Shown here one piece after another: positions 1 through 10,579 of a stretch of DNA of 64,000 nt. The translations under genes and the position numbers were made by a program. This DNA comes from Cornus controversa (taxonomy: Eukaryota; Streptophyta; Magnoliopsida; Cornales; Cornaceae). The first letter of the stretch is position 1, and each line of letters starts with the position of its first letter. The DNA is taken from the NCBI GenBank assembly GCA_026545225.1, contig CM048850.1:8047501-8111500 (forward strand), read 5' to 3'. The notes below the pieces were generated by a model that saw only the letters and a program-made list of their open reading frames with translations, did not search any database and was not told the origin of the DNA.

Positions 1-267
1 AAATATTTACATATTTAACCGGTTGTATCCCACAAGTATCTTGCGGTATCCAATTTGAAAAAAAAATTAAAGTTGGATACATCCCAGCCATATCAGACAC
101 ATATCCAGCTGCATGCCACAGTGACCTTGGAAAAGTATTCTTGCTTTCTAGCCTGTCATAAAGGAAAAAGGAAAAATGATAGAGAATGAAAGAAGGAAAT
201 CTTATTTTTAAGATAGCATATGCTTTTCTTGATATGGCTTTTGTATATATATATATATTTATTTCTA

Positions 268-420
268 TTAGAGTGTTGTTAATTCCATATATGCCTGTCA
301 AGACATAAAATCACTTTCAACACTCCCCCTTAAATTGGAGTATAGATATCTATCATGTGTACGGACTTTTCCTTAAATCTTTAGTGACCATGTCTGCTGA
401 TTGGTCTCCACACTTTAATT
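268..420 (-). mobile_element. Remnant of the 3' end of a minus-strand Copia element
   Basis: Read on the minus strand, this stretch ends in a polypurine tract (AAGGGGGAG, plus 322-331) followed directly by TGTTGAAAG, the usual arrangement of PPT and 3' LTR start in plant Copia elements. The sequence inside it resembles the extreme C-terminal/3'UTR segment of Copia polyproteins and contains stops. The far end of the LTR (towards position 1) was not found. Sequence 421-667 shows no gene. Confidence 0.4.
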
Positions 421-667
421 AGGCTATAATAATCCTTATTCTTATGATTTTAATTTGGTTCTTTTGTTGACTATTGGATTAGAAACAAAAGACACGACAG
501 TGATATCTTGCTAAGAATTGAATACTATAAAAACTTAATAGATAGATAAGGGTGTAACAATATATTAGCACTCCCTCTCACATATGACTTCAATGAATAT
601 GCCATCCAAATGAACAATTTATATTATTGAAAGGGCGACCAATATCAAGCATATGGCCTTCAAATAC

Positions 668-917
668 TGTTAGCCGAGATAGGTGCCTAGAATCATGGGA
701 TTTGACTTACCATATTAGTCGAGAATCATAGGATTTGACTATATTTACGCATATATTTAGGCATAAAATATGCAGTAATTTAGTTACTTTCCTTTCTTGT
801 AATATTTAACATATGATATTTTCAACTATAAATACCAAAGCTGTGAATGGGTGATCAATACACTTATTCAAGCCTTTACACATTTCTTCTTTATTTTTTT
901 TGTTATGTATTTCTTCT
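668..917 (+). repeat. 5' LTR of the small Copia-type element
   Basis: It begins TGTTAGCCGAG and ends just before the primer-binding site. Its right half (ATAAATACCAAAG then GTGAATGGG) is repeated almost exactly at 2178-2205, in the 3' LTR. The TATA-like AACTATAAATACC at about 824-836 is the probable promoter, with transcription starting shortly downstream. Confidence 0.7.
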
Positions 918-930
918 TGGTATCAGAGCC
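918..930 (+). promoter_or_regulatory. Primer-binding site, initiator tRNA-Met
   Basis: TGGTATCAGAGCC follows the 5' LTR directly. This is the standard plant Copia site that pairs with the 3' end of initiator tRNA-Met to prime minus-strand DNA synthesis. Confidence 0.85.
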
Positions 931-1162
931 AGAATTGCAGAAGAGGGTTTCACGCGGTGGTGATTTTGTCTCTACCACCGGAAGAAGAAGGATCCTACAA
1001 AGAAGGATGCCCCTGAGGAGGGAGGAGGGTGAACGTACTGTGGAGAAAACGAGTGCAGGCATGTACTGCGAAAGCTTGAAAAGGAGGCTATCCGGCTATA
1101 TGTAAGCTGGTAGTGCTCCTAAAAATAAAAAATAAAAAAAATCTATATTTGGACTTGGGAAT

Positions 1163-1376
1163 GGTCTAAGGAGACAACGTTATGGCGTTATGGTCTGAGG
1201 AGACATTATTATTGTTTGAGGAGACAACGTTTTGGTCTGAGGAAACATTATTATGGTTTGAAGAGACATCATTATCGTTTGAGGAGACAATGTTATAGTT
1301 TGAGGAGACATCAATATGGTCTGAGAAGACATCATTATGGTCTGAGGAGACATTGTTATGGTCTGAGGAGACTTTT
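1163..1376. repeat. 21-bp minisatellite, about ten units
   Basis: Imperfect copies of a 21-bp unit (GGTCTGAGGAGACATYRTTAT) are arrayed inside the small Copia-type element. Because 21 is a multiple of three, long spurious reading frames stay open through it; on the minus strand they read as seven-residue repeats of the type VSSDHND. No protein homology supports translation. Confidence 0.85.
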
Positions 1377-1452
1377 TTAGTATTTGAGGATCCATTGTCC
1401 AAGTTGGGCATCTTAGATATTCCCGCACCAACTTGTCGAAATATGTGCCTAG

Positions 1453-2019
1453 TGATAAACCCATGGGTAGAACTCATTCTTGAAAATTGGCTTACAAGGA
1501 GAGGATGCCCATGTGTATATACACTGCGCATCCCAAAGGTACCCAGGCAACGTGGGACTATGCTAACACTCCCCCTCAGCGCCAAAGTTGGAGACATTGG
1601 GCTCTCCCCCTCCACGCAGGCAGGAGATACGAATCCAACCCATCCCTGCGGTACACCTGCTTTGATACCATGATAAACTCATGGGTAGAACTCATCCTTA
1701 AAAACCGGCTTACAAGGAGATGGTGCCCATGTGTATATAGTATATACACCGTGCATACCAAAGGTACCCAGGCGACGTGGGACTATGCTAATACTCCCCC
1801 TCAGCGCCAAGATTGGAGACACTGGGCTCTCCCCCTCCACGCAGGGCAAGAGATACAAATCCAACCCATCTCTGCGGTACACCTGCTTTGATACTATGAT
1901 AAACTCATGGGTAGAATTCATTCTTAAAAACCGGCTTACAAGGAGAGGGTGCCCATGTGTATATAGTATATACACCGTGCATCCCAAAGGTACCCAAGCG
2001 ATGTGGGATTATGCTAACA
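1453..2019 (-). mobile_element. Compound TRIM/SMART element: LTR-int-LTR-int-LTR
   Basis: Three direct copies of a ~116-123 bp LTR (1453-1568, 1671-1793, 1897-2019) alternate with two ~102-bp internal regions (1569-1670, 1794-1896). On the minus strand each LTR starts TGTTAGCATAGTCCC and ends GAGTTTATCA. Each internal region starts with a tRNA-Met primer site (TGGTATCAAAGCAGG; the one beginning at 1896 has one mismatch) and ends with a polypurine tract (GAGGGGGAG) abutting the next LTR. The whole array is flanked by a perfect 5-bp duplication, CCTAG, at 1448-1452 and 2020-2024, so it inserted as one unit. There is no coding capacity. Size and content match terminal-repeat retrotransposons in miniature, at the very small (SMART) end of the range. 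Confidence 0.9.
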
Positions 2020-2255
2020 CCTAGAATTATGGGTTTTGACTTACCATATTAGCTGAGATATGATTAGTCTAGAATCATGGGATTTACTATATTTACGCAT
2101 GCATTTAGGCATAGAATATGCAGTGATTTTAGTTAGTTTTCTTTCTTGTAATATTTAACATGTGCTCTTTTCAACTATAAATACCAAAGCTGTGAATGGG
2201 TGTTCAATACACTTATTTAAGTCTTTACATATTTTTTCTTTTATATATTTCTTCT

Positions 2256-4222
2256 GATACCATGTCAAGGAAGCCGGGGAAAAAGAAGATAGAAGAACGA
2301 GAGGGAAGGAAAACTGGTTCCTAGAGTATGTAACCTTTTATGGATCCTCTAGAATATATCTTATTACTACTCAAATGTGATAAATTACATTGTCTCTTTG
2401 GCGGCCGATTGATCTTCCCGTATGCTAGTTTCAACAACTTTCACTCTTTACATTTATTGCTTACTGCTTGGTACTAGATCCGGGGTGAATGAATAGGTCT
2501 TACATAACCCTAACTCCCAATAACAGAGAATTAATTTTAATGTCTTTAACTCACCGCACCAAACACAACTAGCAATTAATGGTGCATAAAGAAATATTTA
2601 ACCAATAACACAAAGAACACCAAATTTACACGAAAACCCCATAGGGGAAAAACCACTGGAAATTAAGTCAGGTTGATCAAATCGACTATAAAGAAAAGTA
2701 TTACAATCACAGATGTCAGTTTCTTTTCCTATAAAACCACCAAAGTTACCTTGTATCTGAACTTATGCTAGACTTTCTGTCTGGAGCTCTGTAACTGTCG
2801 ACACCTACGAATGTGTTCATCAATGAGTTCCACTTGTCTTACTGTGATTGTCTCTTTTGCTAGGTGTCCAATTAATGTTCCTTTTTTGTGTGATTTGGTG
2901 TTGGACTTCTTGTTTCACTTCAAGTTTGTAGATTTAACACTTTGAACTATGACTTATTATCAAATGCAATATTGTATACGATGAAAAGCAGAAATAGGTG
3001 CTCTCTAATTGGCTATATGCTCTTACTATTAGCATCTATATGTTTAGGAAGCCTTAAATGATTTTATATAGATTTTCTCCTCTGAAGAACTTGGGTTTAA
3101 GAGTTGGAAACAGAATAGGAAACTAATTCCTGCAGGATTTGATCAATCCACCTTGAGTTCGATTGATCAAACTCTACGAGAGAGGGTTAGTTGATGGTAC
3201 GATCGATCCAAACTCTCTGTTCTTTAAACCTTTAAATTTTCAGTTAAAAATCTGTTCATATGTAATGCATCTCAAACATGTTTATAATGTATATGCATAT
3301 GATTAAACCCTAGTTTGTGAGTTAGATATGCAATGGTGAAATTATCTTTTTACCCTTGTCATGATCGAATTTTATCTTCAAAGTCATGGATCATGAGGTA
3401 TATCTAACCCTAATTAACTTAACTAACGTTAAAAAAGAAACAAAGTAAAATCAAACAATAAAGGCACTAGCTTTTGTAACAAAATTTGCCAATGCTGAGT
3501 CCTAATGAGTAACATACTCAGTCACTAGTAGGCAAGTAGCTTAGTTACTGGATGATAAAGTAGGTGGCAGAACTAAGTAACCTTTTACACCCCTTATAGT
3601 CAATTAGTTTCTGAGGCTATTGAAATTAAAATCGGAACTAAGTAACCCTTATGCGGGTGACAACTGATCAATTTTGAATTCCTTTCTTCATAAATTTTGA
3701 TGCAATTGTGATCACCCACTCAACTTGGATCTATCCCAGCTGATTCAAACATTAAATCAATGTCTTGTTCACTGTATTTGAATGCTTTTGGCGTGATTAA
3801 CAACATAGGGTTACAGGCTCATGAATTTTCATTGGAACATCATGTTTTTTGATCTGTTATCAACTTATCAAGGATATATCAGTCATGAGATTGTTAATTT
3901 GGTGATCATTTGTGAAATAATGGTTAATTTTTATTTCATGATTGCTAATTTTGATACGTGCTTGCTGGTAGATGCTAGTTCGATGTCAAGACATGAAGTA
4001 TTTCAGCTGAGTCATTATCTCTATCATAATATTCATATCTTAGGTTTATCCTTTGTGTTGTTAATATGCTTCAACCTTTCATCTTAGTTCTTGGGGCTTC
4101 TTTTAATATGAACCTTCTTTTTTTTTTTTTTGCTTTTCCTAGTGATACCCCTCTCCCCCATTCTTGTTCCTCCGGCTTTCAATCACAGATCTCTAATTTA
4201 ATTTTTATTTCCACTTTGCCAG
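2256..4222. other. No gene recognised; repeat-like and possible intron DNA
   Basis: I searched here for upstream exons of the UBP gene, in particular the Cys box, and saw none. About 2560-2700 resembles the antisense of a Copia LTR. A run of short palindromes around GATCAATC, GATTGATC and GATCGATC lies at 3137-3215. The rest is AT-rich without coding signal and could be intron. Confidence 0.5.
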
Positions 4223-4777
4223 GCATTATATCTCTGGGAAGCAGACAAGAAGCTGCAAGGCCTTCGGAATTCCTCTTGTAGGAAGTTGTAAATTTGTAAA
4301 TGGATCAGATATCCATAATCTGTATCTGAAATTACTCAGACCATTCCTAATATCCTGTGACGATTCTGTAAATGGTTATGACAACATAGAGAGCAATGCA
4401 ACTGCAGGAATGACAGCGATGGTGGACGGCACAAGTCCCCTTTCAGATTGTGGTGCAGACCCTGCTGATAGGAAAGGTTTTGATACACATTCTAATACTG
4501 AATTAGAGTTTTACTTAACGGACGAGAAAGGGACAGTTAGGGACTCCAAGGTTGTCATGAATGAGCCTGTAACATCCACAGCTTTGCGCGGGCGGTTGAG
4601 TGTGCTTGTGTGCTGGCCAGATAAAATGGTGGAACGGTACAATACACATCTTCTTAGCTCATTACCGGAAATTTTCAAGTCCAGCTTCTTTGCAAAAAGA
4701 CCTCAAGAGTCTGTTTCTCTGTTCAAATGCCTTGAAGCATTCCTGAAGGAGGAGCCTCTTGGACCAGAAGACATGTG
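4223..4777 (+). other. UBP exon A
   Basis: The acceptor is TTTGCCAG ending at 4222 and the donor is GTCAGT at 4778. The frame starts with one base completing the previous codon, then HYISGK, and continues through [15 protein letters not shown]. It ends two bases into the Trp codon of EDMW. The leading partial codon shows that at least one more upstream exon once existed. Confidence 0.75.
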
Positions 4778-7736
4778 GTCAGTGTGTACATTCTTAGTTG
4801 TTTAAAGTCTTCTAGGACTATTTTTTTCACCTTGGATAGCTAGCATTTGTTATCTTACATATTTGGGAGTGTCATGAGAATTTGTTCTTTTGTGTTTCAG
4901 TTTCGTTTGTTGGTTTATGCCTCCTCTTCCCCCCTTTTTAAGACAGCCCATATGTTTAAGACATCTAGTAAGACTCATTTTCCATTGTTGACCCTTTTCT
5001 TGACTAATTAATACTGTTCATGCTCTACCCCTTGAGCATTTCGTATATAGGGGTATTTTTATAAGTGAAGGAGGCCAATCTCTTCTGGGAAAAGTGAGTA
5101 GAATTCTTGTAACATTCCACATTTTGTTTGTCTATCGAATTACTCAAAAAGGGTGCTGCTGGAGTTAGTCAACATAACTCTTCATTATCATCATCATTGA
5201 TCAAACTTTCCTTTGTGTTGGATTGGCATCAAGTTTCCTGTTTTTTCCTCGTATAAATAATGTCTACATTCTCTATTTATGTCCATTTCACTTTTGACTT
5301 CTTACCATACTCAAAATATCACCTCCTATTTGTTTATGCCTTTGATTCACTATGTTGCTAGGTCTTTTAAGCTATTTCTATTTTTGTGGCCAACATATTA
5401 GCCCATCAAGCATATATCTACCCTTCTCTCTTACAGAAGGAAACATCACTTGTCAGGAAAAGAATTCTTTTGTTGTATAATGTAAAAAAAAAAAAGCATC
5501 TTTATTCTTTTTCTATTTTCCTTTCCTTTTTTTTAATGACCTATATTTCTATGTTAATTATAGGTACTGCCCTAGCTGCAAGAAACATTGTCAGGCGAGT
5601 AAAAAGTTAGATCTTTGGAGACTGCCAGAGATTCTGGTTATTCATTTAAAGAGGTTCTCATACAGCCGGTCTATGAAAAACAAGCTGGAGGCATATGTTG
5701 ACTTCCCTATCCATAATCTTGATTTATCGACATACATTGCCCACAAGAATGGTCAATCATCTAATCGTTATATGCTTTATGCAGTTAGTAATCACTATGG
5801 TAGCATGGGAGGCGGTCATTATACTGCATTTGTCCTTGTAAGTGGTGTTTTATTGCTTTATAGAGTTTTACATACCTGCTATGTTTGAATTTATTTTACT
5901 GTGTTTTATTTTATCTTTTGAGTACTTTGGTGACAGCTTAAATTTGTTCTGCATTTCATATAAAATGGAAAGTAAATCAACATCAGAAAAGATATATAAT
6001 TAGTAACTTTGAAGAACTATCAGTTTAATTGTTCAAGTTATTGGGTTTTGCTGATTTAAGGCTAAGCATGCTTATTGTGCACTTCTTCATGAAATTTCCA
6101 TGAACATTATTCACAAGACTTGCTACCGATATCTAGAATTTCAGAACAGTGAACTCTTATATTACTTTTTGTGCTAAATTTATATCGCTCTGTTGTAGTC
6201 ATGCACTTGTACTAATGAATGACGAGGATGGAATTCACTTGTTCTTGGGAATCGTAGTACATATTTGTGTGATTAAGCATAATTCCTATAGATTCGAATT
6301 CAACAAGTCTTTGCATAGTTCTATTGCATACTTTTGCTGTTGAGAATTCAGTATTAATTGATTACTGATATTCTGCCTTTTTTTTGTTGTTGACATAATC
6401 CAATTCCAGCAGCAATGTTGTCTAATTTAGTGTTGAAGTGATTTTCCTGTTTGATTATTAATGGCGATGATGCTGTCTACCAGCATCTAGTCAATGAACT
6501 TCTTTTCCTCTCTCTCAAGTTTTTGCTTTTGGCTTACAGGGGGCAAGCCTCAAATATACCGCCATACCTTTTAATTTACCACTCCTGCCGGACGCCTACC
6601 GCACTAGAGAATAGGCCTTAATGATGGTATAATTAGATCCAGGTTCATTTCATGCTAACAAGAGATTTACCATCAGGCTAGCTAGTACCTTTCAATGAGT
6701 AATTTCCCCCCCTTGTTAGTATGGTCCTTTACTGTTGGAAAACACGAAACAGTTGGTTTCAATCTCTCTCTCTCTCTCATCATCATCATCATTATCATCC
6801 TTGCCTTAGTCCCATATGAATGGGGGCGGCCACATGAATTCTCTCTCTCCAATATTTTCTATTACATGCCATTTCCGCTCCTATTAAGTTTAACTTTTTA
6901 AAGTTATTTCTAATAAGCTCATCCCATGTTATATTCCCTCTCTCTCTCTTCATAAATTGGTTTCAATATCTCTACAAGGACTTAGTTTCATTCTTGGCAG
7001 CTTTCATGTAAAAAAGGTTAAGTTTAATTTTTTAATATTTATTTTGAATCAGTTTTGGTCAAAAAGTTGTCTTTATTTATCTTTATAGATGTTCAAGAAC
7101 ATTCTGATATAAGACAATACAAATTTTAATGAAGATTGGATGGCAATAACAAAAGGTTCTTCAATTAGGGATTGAGAATGATTTGATCACAAACTTTAAG
7201 ATAAGTTTATATTTTCTACAAGGTTGATAAAAAAAGTTAAAAACCTAACTTGGTTTGACTGAAAAAGTGTTTCTTTGACACAATTAGTGGTTTGGTCAAA
7301 AGTGCTTGCCTAGAGTGATTGCTTTGCATGGTGAACTGGTGGTGTCGTGTCGTGTCCAGTTTTGCCACCTCTAGATGAGAATGCTAGTATTCCTGGATGA
7401 CTGAACTTGTTAATTATACTTCTATTTGCTGTAGTTTTGTATTATTTTCATATTCTGTAGTCAAAATGAATACGGAAACTGGAAGTCCAATTAGGTTAAG
7501 AACCAAGTATAAATTTAAACTTTATTTCCTCCTGATTGAATCATTTAAAATGATTGCACTTATATAATAGCTTATGTCTGCTAAATCTGATTGTTTTACT
7601 TGTTTTTGTTTTGATGTAGCATGGGGGTGATTGTTGGTATGACTTTGATGACAGCCATGTTTCTCCCATCAGTGAGGACAAGATAAAAACTTCCGCTGCT
7701 TATGTTCTTTTCTATAGAAGAGTTGCAGATAGCTAA
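4223..7736 (+). CDS. Ubiquitin-specific protease (plant UBP5/8-11 type), C-terminal half
   Basis: Three exons (4223-4777, 5564-5837, 7620-7736) join in frame to give 314 residues ending at TAA. The product is a cysteine protease that removes ubiquitin from proteins. The first exon has a spacer and the conserved stretch [16 protein letters not shown] then EDMW. The second starts with YCPSC, the second CxxC of the zinc-binding fingers, followed by [19 protein letters not shown] and the His box GGGHYTAF, whose histidine is catalytic. The third has WYDFDDSHV, supplying the third catalytic residue, and ends AYVLFYRR. All splice sites are GT..AG and no stop interrupts the joined frame. The N-terminal half, with the DUSP/ubiquitin-like regions and catalytic Cys box, is not in the window. 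This may be the 3' end of a gene whose upstream exons lie off the left edge beyond a repeat-filled intron, or a truncated copy. The intact frame favours a real or recently functional gene. Confidence 0.8.
5564..5837 (+). other. UBP exon B (zinc finger, His box)
   Basis: The acceptor is AATTATAG ending at 5563 and the donor is GTAAGT at 5838. The first base completes the Trp codon, giving [12 protein letters not shown]. It carries the HLKRFSYSR block and the catalytic-histidine motif GGGHYTAF. The preceding intron is 786 bp. Confidence 0.85.
6772..6850 (+). repeat. Probable RTE-LINE/SINE 3' tail relic in the UBP intron
   Basis: A CT-rich run and (ATC)n precede CCTTAGTCCCATATGAATGG then GGCGGCCACATGAATTC. 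This resembles the common plant RTE-type LINE/SINE tail (CTTAGTCCCA...GGGGTCGGCTACATGAATC). Recognised from memory of the motif only. Confidence 0.35.
7620..7736 (+). other. UBP exon C (last exon)
   Basis: The acceptor is TTTTGATGTAG ending at 7619. It encodes [14 protein letters not shown] to FYRRVADS, then TAA. The preceding intron is 1,782 bp and holds a short repeat relic near 6.8 kb. A 3'UTR should follow; no single polyadenylation signal stands out. Confidence 0.85.
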
Positions 7737-8601
7737 CATCAGATCAGATTAAAATTTATGATTTTTGAAGGTAGATCACTTTTTATTTTTTTTTGTAGCT
7801 TAGTCTTACAGTAGTATCATATCAAAGGTAGCAGCAGCATTCTTTGGTCTCTGGCATTATTTAGTTCCAATTGGTTGAGTTTCCGGCATCCATCCGGGGA
7901 AAAGAAAGGAGGATTGTAAGGTTTGTTTAACATTGGCTGGCACCAAGGACACAGTCTGTAACATAGTGCAGTCACAACTGAAGAGCTGAGATTCACACTG
8001 AAGAGCAAGCATCTTCTATATCTATAACCAACCCTTTGTAGAGGAAAATACATTTTTACTAATAGACTGAAGGGGGGTTGGTTGCTTCCCAGTCCAACAA
8101 TATTATTATTCTTTTTTCCTTGGTACCACCCTAGTTTTTATGTGTGTGTATTTATTTATGCTCTTGACTTTATTTGGCAGGAAATTTCTGCAATTATTTG
8201 TGTTCATAGATTTTGCATCTTGTCATTAATATTTATTGGGTGGGTCCCATCCCATGTACTAGAAGAGGAAATCATAACTCTGAAACTCCATGGTTTGAAG
8301 CTCTTGTTAAGGAATCACTTGGTTTTTCGTCCATTTCATTTTTTATTCATCTTTTTTGAGATTAAATTCTAATGTATCTGCACACAACTGTAAAAGAGAG
8401 GGAGAGATTATTCTTATTCTTATTCTTATTATTATTATGGACGATGGTATTATGTCTCTTGAAAAGAATTCCAATTCAAAAGGCTACTTTGAAATTTCAT
8501 TATAAATCTGAGTTGTTTCCATCTACTGCGTGAACATTATTACCAAGTACTTAAATAATAAAAATAAAAAATTCTTTGTATCAATAAAATCCACATTCAA
8601 G

Positions 8602-8603
<2 letters not shown>
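7737..8603 (+). other. UBP 3' flank, no further gene
   Basis: AT-rich sequence beginning with the presumed UBP 3'UTR. Open frames here are short and have no recognisable domain. (ATT/CTT)n-like runs occur near 8410-8440. Confidence 0.5.

Positions 8604-8652
<49 letters not shown>
8604..8652. repeat. (AT)n microsatellite
   Basis: About 24 uninterrupted AT dinucleotides. Confidence 0.95.
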
Positions 8653-8654
<2 letters not shown>

Positions 8655-9351
8655 GACAAAAGTGACATAAGGTATTATTTGCATTAAAAGGTCATTACAT
8701 GTGTCTGAAGCGAAGTAAATAATATCAAGATGGAAATGAATCAAAACTATTGTTTAATTCTAGTTCTTTGTGGAAGTAGCTTGTAGGAGGCTACGCAGGG
8801 TTTGATTGTCCACTGTCTTTAGGGTACCTATTGAGCATTGTTCTTTACTGATAAAAGTCAATCTTACTAGTATTAGGATCGTTTGGTGAGATGGAATTAA
8901 TAATAAAAAAGTGAAATCAATTTTCTATAATGCATTTGGTTAAGATGAAAGAAAGTTATTAATAAGTATCATGTAGGCAACCCATTTTTGCTCCCCACCA
9001 CCTTGAAAATGTTTGATCTCACAATAGGCCCCCTCCCTATAGGAGGCCTTATTGAAATCACATAACAAAATGACTAAAACGCCCTTGTAGGAGCTCATAT
9101 CCCTGTATAGGGCCCCTATTTATGCAAAGGCAATTTTAGGGGCCCCCTTGAAACAAAGGGGCTCTTTGTTTGAAATTAAAAAAACACTCATCACCTACCA
9201 TTCTACTTCCACCTACCATTCTCACTCCCAACTTTTATAAATCCCTCCTCATTCTCCACACTTGAACACACACCAACCTAGAAAGGGAAAGTAGGGAAAC
9301 ACAAGGAGCTCTCTCCCATCATTTACTAGCAAATTTTGTCTTAATTCCTGA
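8653..9351 (+). other. Unclassified repeat DNA with an LTR-like promoter segment
   Basis: No gene. TTTATAAATCCCTCCTC near 9232-9248 followed by a CA-rich leader (ACTTGAACACACACCAACC) looks like the TATA/R region of an LTR, but no matching second LTR or primer site was found in the window. Confidence 0.3.
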
Positions 9352-9709
9352 TTCATCTCTTAAAGCCTCAGTCAGATTTTCGAGTTCATGCATGCCATAG
9401 AAATTTGAATTAGAGTGATCCGGTTTAGAGAAAACGTTCGGCTGGTGCATGCCATTACCAGACTTCCCTCTACGTCGGAAAAGAATAATGAGCTACGAAA
9501 ATTTTCCACCAACCCAATAAAATTTTCCAGTTCATCTCTTAAAGTCTCGATTAGATTTTTGACTTGGCGTATGCCATAGGAATTTGAACTAGAGTGATCC
9601 GGTTTAGAGAAAATGTTCGGCTGGTGCATGCCAGTATCAAACCTCCCCCAACTCCGAAAAAGAATAGTAAGCCATGGGAATCCAAAATCATGCATACATA
9701 TATCTCTCG
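9352..9709 (+). repeat. 179-bp unit, two tandem copies
   Basis: TTCATCTCTTAAAG at 9352 and 9531 starts two diverged copies of the same ~179-bp unit. Both share the block GTGATCCGGTTTAGAGAAAA followed by TGTTCGGCTGGTGCATGCC or a one-base variant. It has no coding support. It probably belongs to a retroelement leader, together with the promoter-like sequence just upstream; no partner LTR was identified. Confidence 0.75.
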
Positions 9710-10147
9710 TATTGCATTATGTTTTTGCAAAGAATTCTTCTAGTTAAATGTCGAGATGTGGAAGAAAATGAAACTGTAAAATTAATTACGACTTTTCTTA
9801 AATTACCTTGTTTCTTCATTTAATCAAAAAATTTCAAATGGCATATTTCTCTTAAACCTCTTGCATCATTAAAACTCCTAGAAGGCCAAAAAATCCAATT
9901 TTCATGATTTTCTAAAAATAAAAAATAAACATTGAATGAAGAGGTGGAACATTGCATTGTTTAAACTCTAAATCCATTCGGTTGACATCAAAATGCCCCA
10001 AGTGCATTACATATATTTTCAAAACTAAAAACCACTTTTTCCAAATACGATTGCAACTTCTTGTGAAATTTTAAAGGATTAATGTACATGGATTTTATTT
10101 TATAATGTGCTAATCGCAACATTTTCGGATGCTTCAGGGATGCCTAA

Positions 10148-10324
10148 TGTGAGAATTGTAAAGAGAGAGAAGAAGAGATAAAAAGAAAAAGGGGTTAGGA
10201 TTTCTATTATGATCTCAATGCAAAGTTACAAACATGAAAACCTAATAGAGATAATATATATAGGCTTACAAACAAAATAAAGTAAAAAACTATTCTACCC
10301 TTATTAAATATAATAACTCTAATA
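10148..10324 (-). repeat. 3' LTR of the outer Copia element
   Basis: 177 bp, beginning TGTGAGAATTG on the plus strand and ending CTCTAATA. It is nearly identical to the right-hand copy, with only a few substitutions. The outer end is TG; the inner end lacks the canonical CA/TG in both copies. Confidence 0.9.
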
Positions 10325-10333
10325 TCCCCTCTC
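10325..10333 (-). promoter_or_regulatory. Polypurine tract of the outer Copia element
   Basis: On the minus strand GAGAGGGGA directly precedes the 3' LTR; it is the plus-strand DNA primer in reverse transcription. Confidence 0.7.
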
Positions 10334-10337
10334 AAAC

Positions 10338-10574
10338 TCACGATGCGGTTGCTAAAAGTATCGAGAGTTTGTCAACCAAAAAACGAAAACGCAGAATAGG
10401 ATGTGACTTTGTAAATAAGTCTGCAAGCTACATGGAAGATGTGACAAAGGGCAAAGTAATAGTGCCATGCTTAAGGTGATGTCGAGTGAGATGACAGTCA
10501 ATCTCAATATGCTTGATTTGCTTATGGAAAACGGAGTTGTGAACAATCTGAATAGCACTCTTGTTGTCACAATG
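10338..10574 (-). pseudogene. RNase H C-terminal part of the outer Copia element
   Basis: The minus strand encodes CDNKSAIQIVHNSVFHK, then HIEIDCHLTRHHLKHGTI and LADLFTKSHPILRFRFL, the well-known end of Copia RNase H. One nonsense codon (TAG for Gln) lies just before LADLFTK. It was continuous with 17885-18044 before the nested element inserted between Pro-Ile and Tyr/Cys-Asp-Asn. The stop codon at 10338-10340 ends the polyprotein just before the polypurine tract. Confidence 0.85.
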
Positions 10575-10579
10575 CATAG

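Larger units (their letters stand above)
668..2255 (+). mobile_element. Small non-autonomous Copia-type LTR element, 3' LTR interrupted
   Basis: Two ~250-bp LTRs (668-917; 1434-2255 minus an insertion) flank a ~515-bp internal region with no retroelement protein. The internal region begins with a primer-binding site complementary to initiator tRNA-Met. Flanking pentamers AATAC (663-667) and GATAC (2256-2260) match at 4 of 5 positions, consistent with an old target-site duplication. The normal polypurine tract before the 3' LTR seems to be lost: ACTTG at 1431-1435 runs straight into LTR sequence, which suggests a small deletion taking the PPT and the LTR's first bases. A compound TRIM sits inside the 3' LTR. 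It is too short to encode gag-pol, so it depended on another element's enzymes. Confidence 0.7.

Noticed and set aside
1166-1615. 149-residue minus-strand open frame with repeated VSSDHND
   Set aside because: It is produced by the 21-bp minisatellite and runs into the TRIM; no homology or promoter supports a gene.
2256-4222. Possible upstream UBP exons
   Set aside because: No Cys-box or DUSP-like coding stretch with splice sites was found in any frame.
8523-8744. 73-residue minus-strand frame with a long YI repeat
   Set aside because: Translated (AT)n microsatellite.
8876-9170. GATCGTTTGGTGAGATGGAATT considered as a MITE end
   Set aside because: No matching inverted end or duplicated flank was found nearby.
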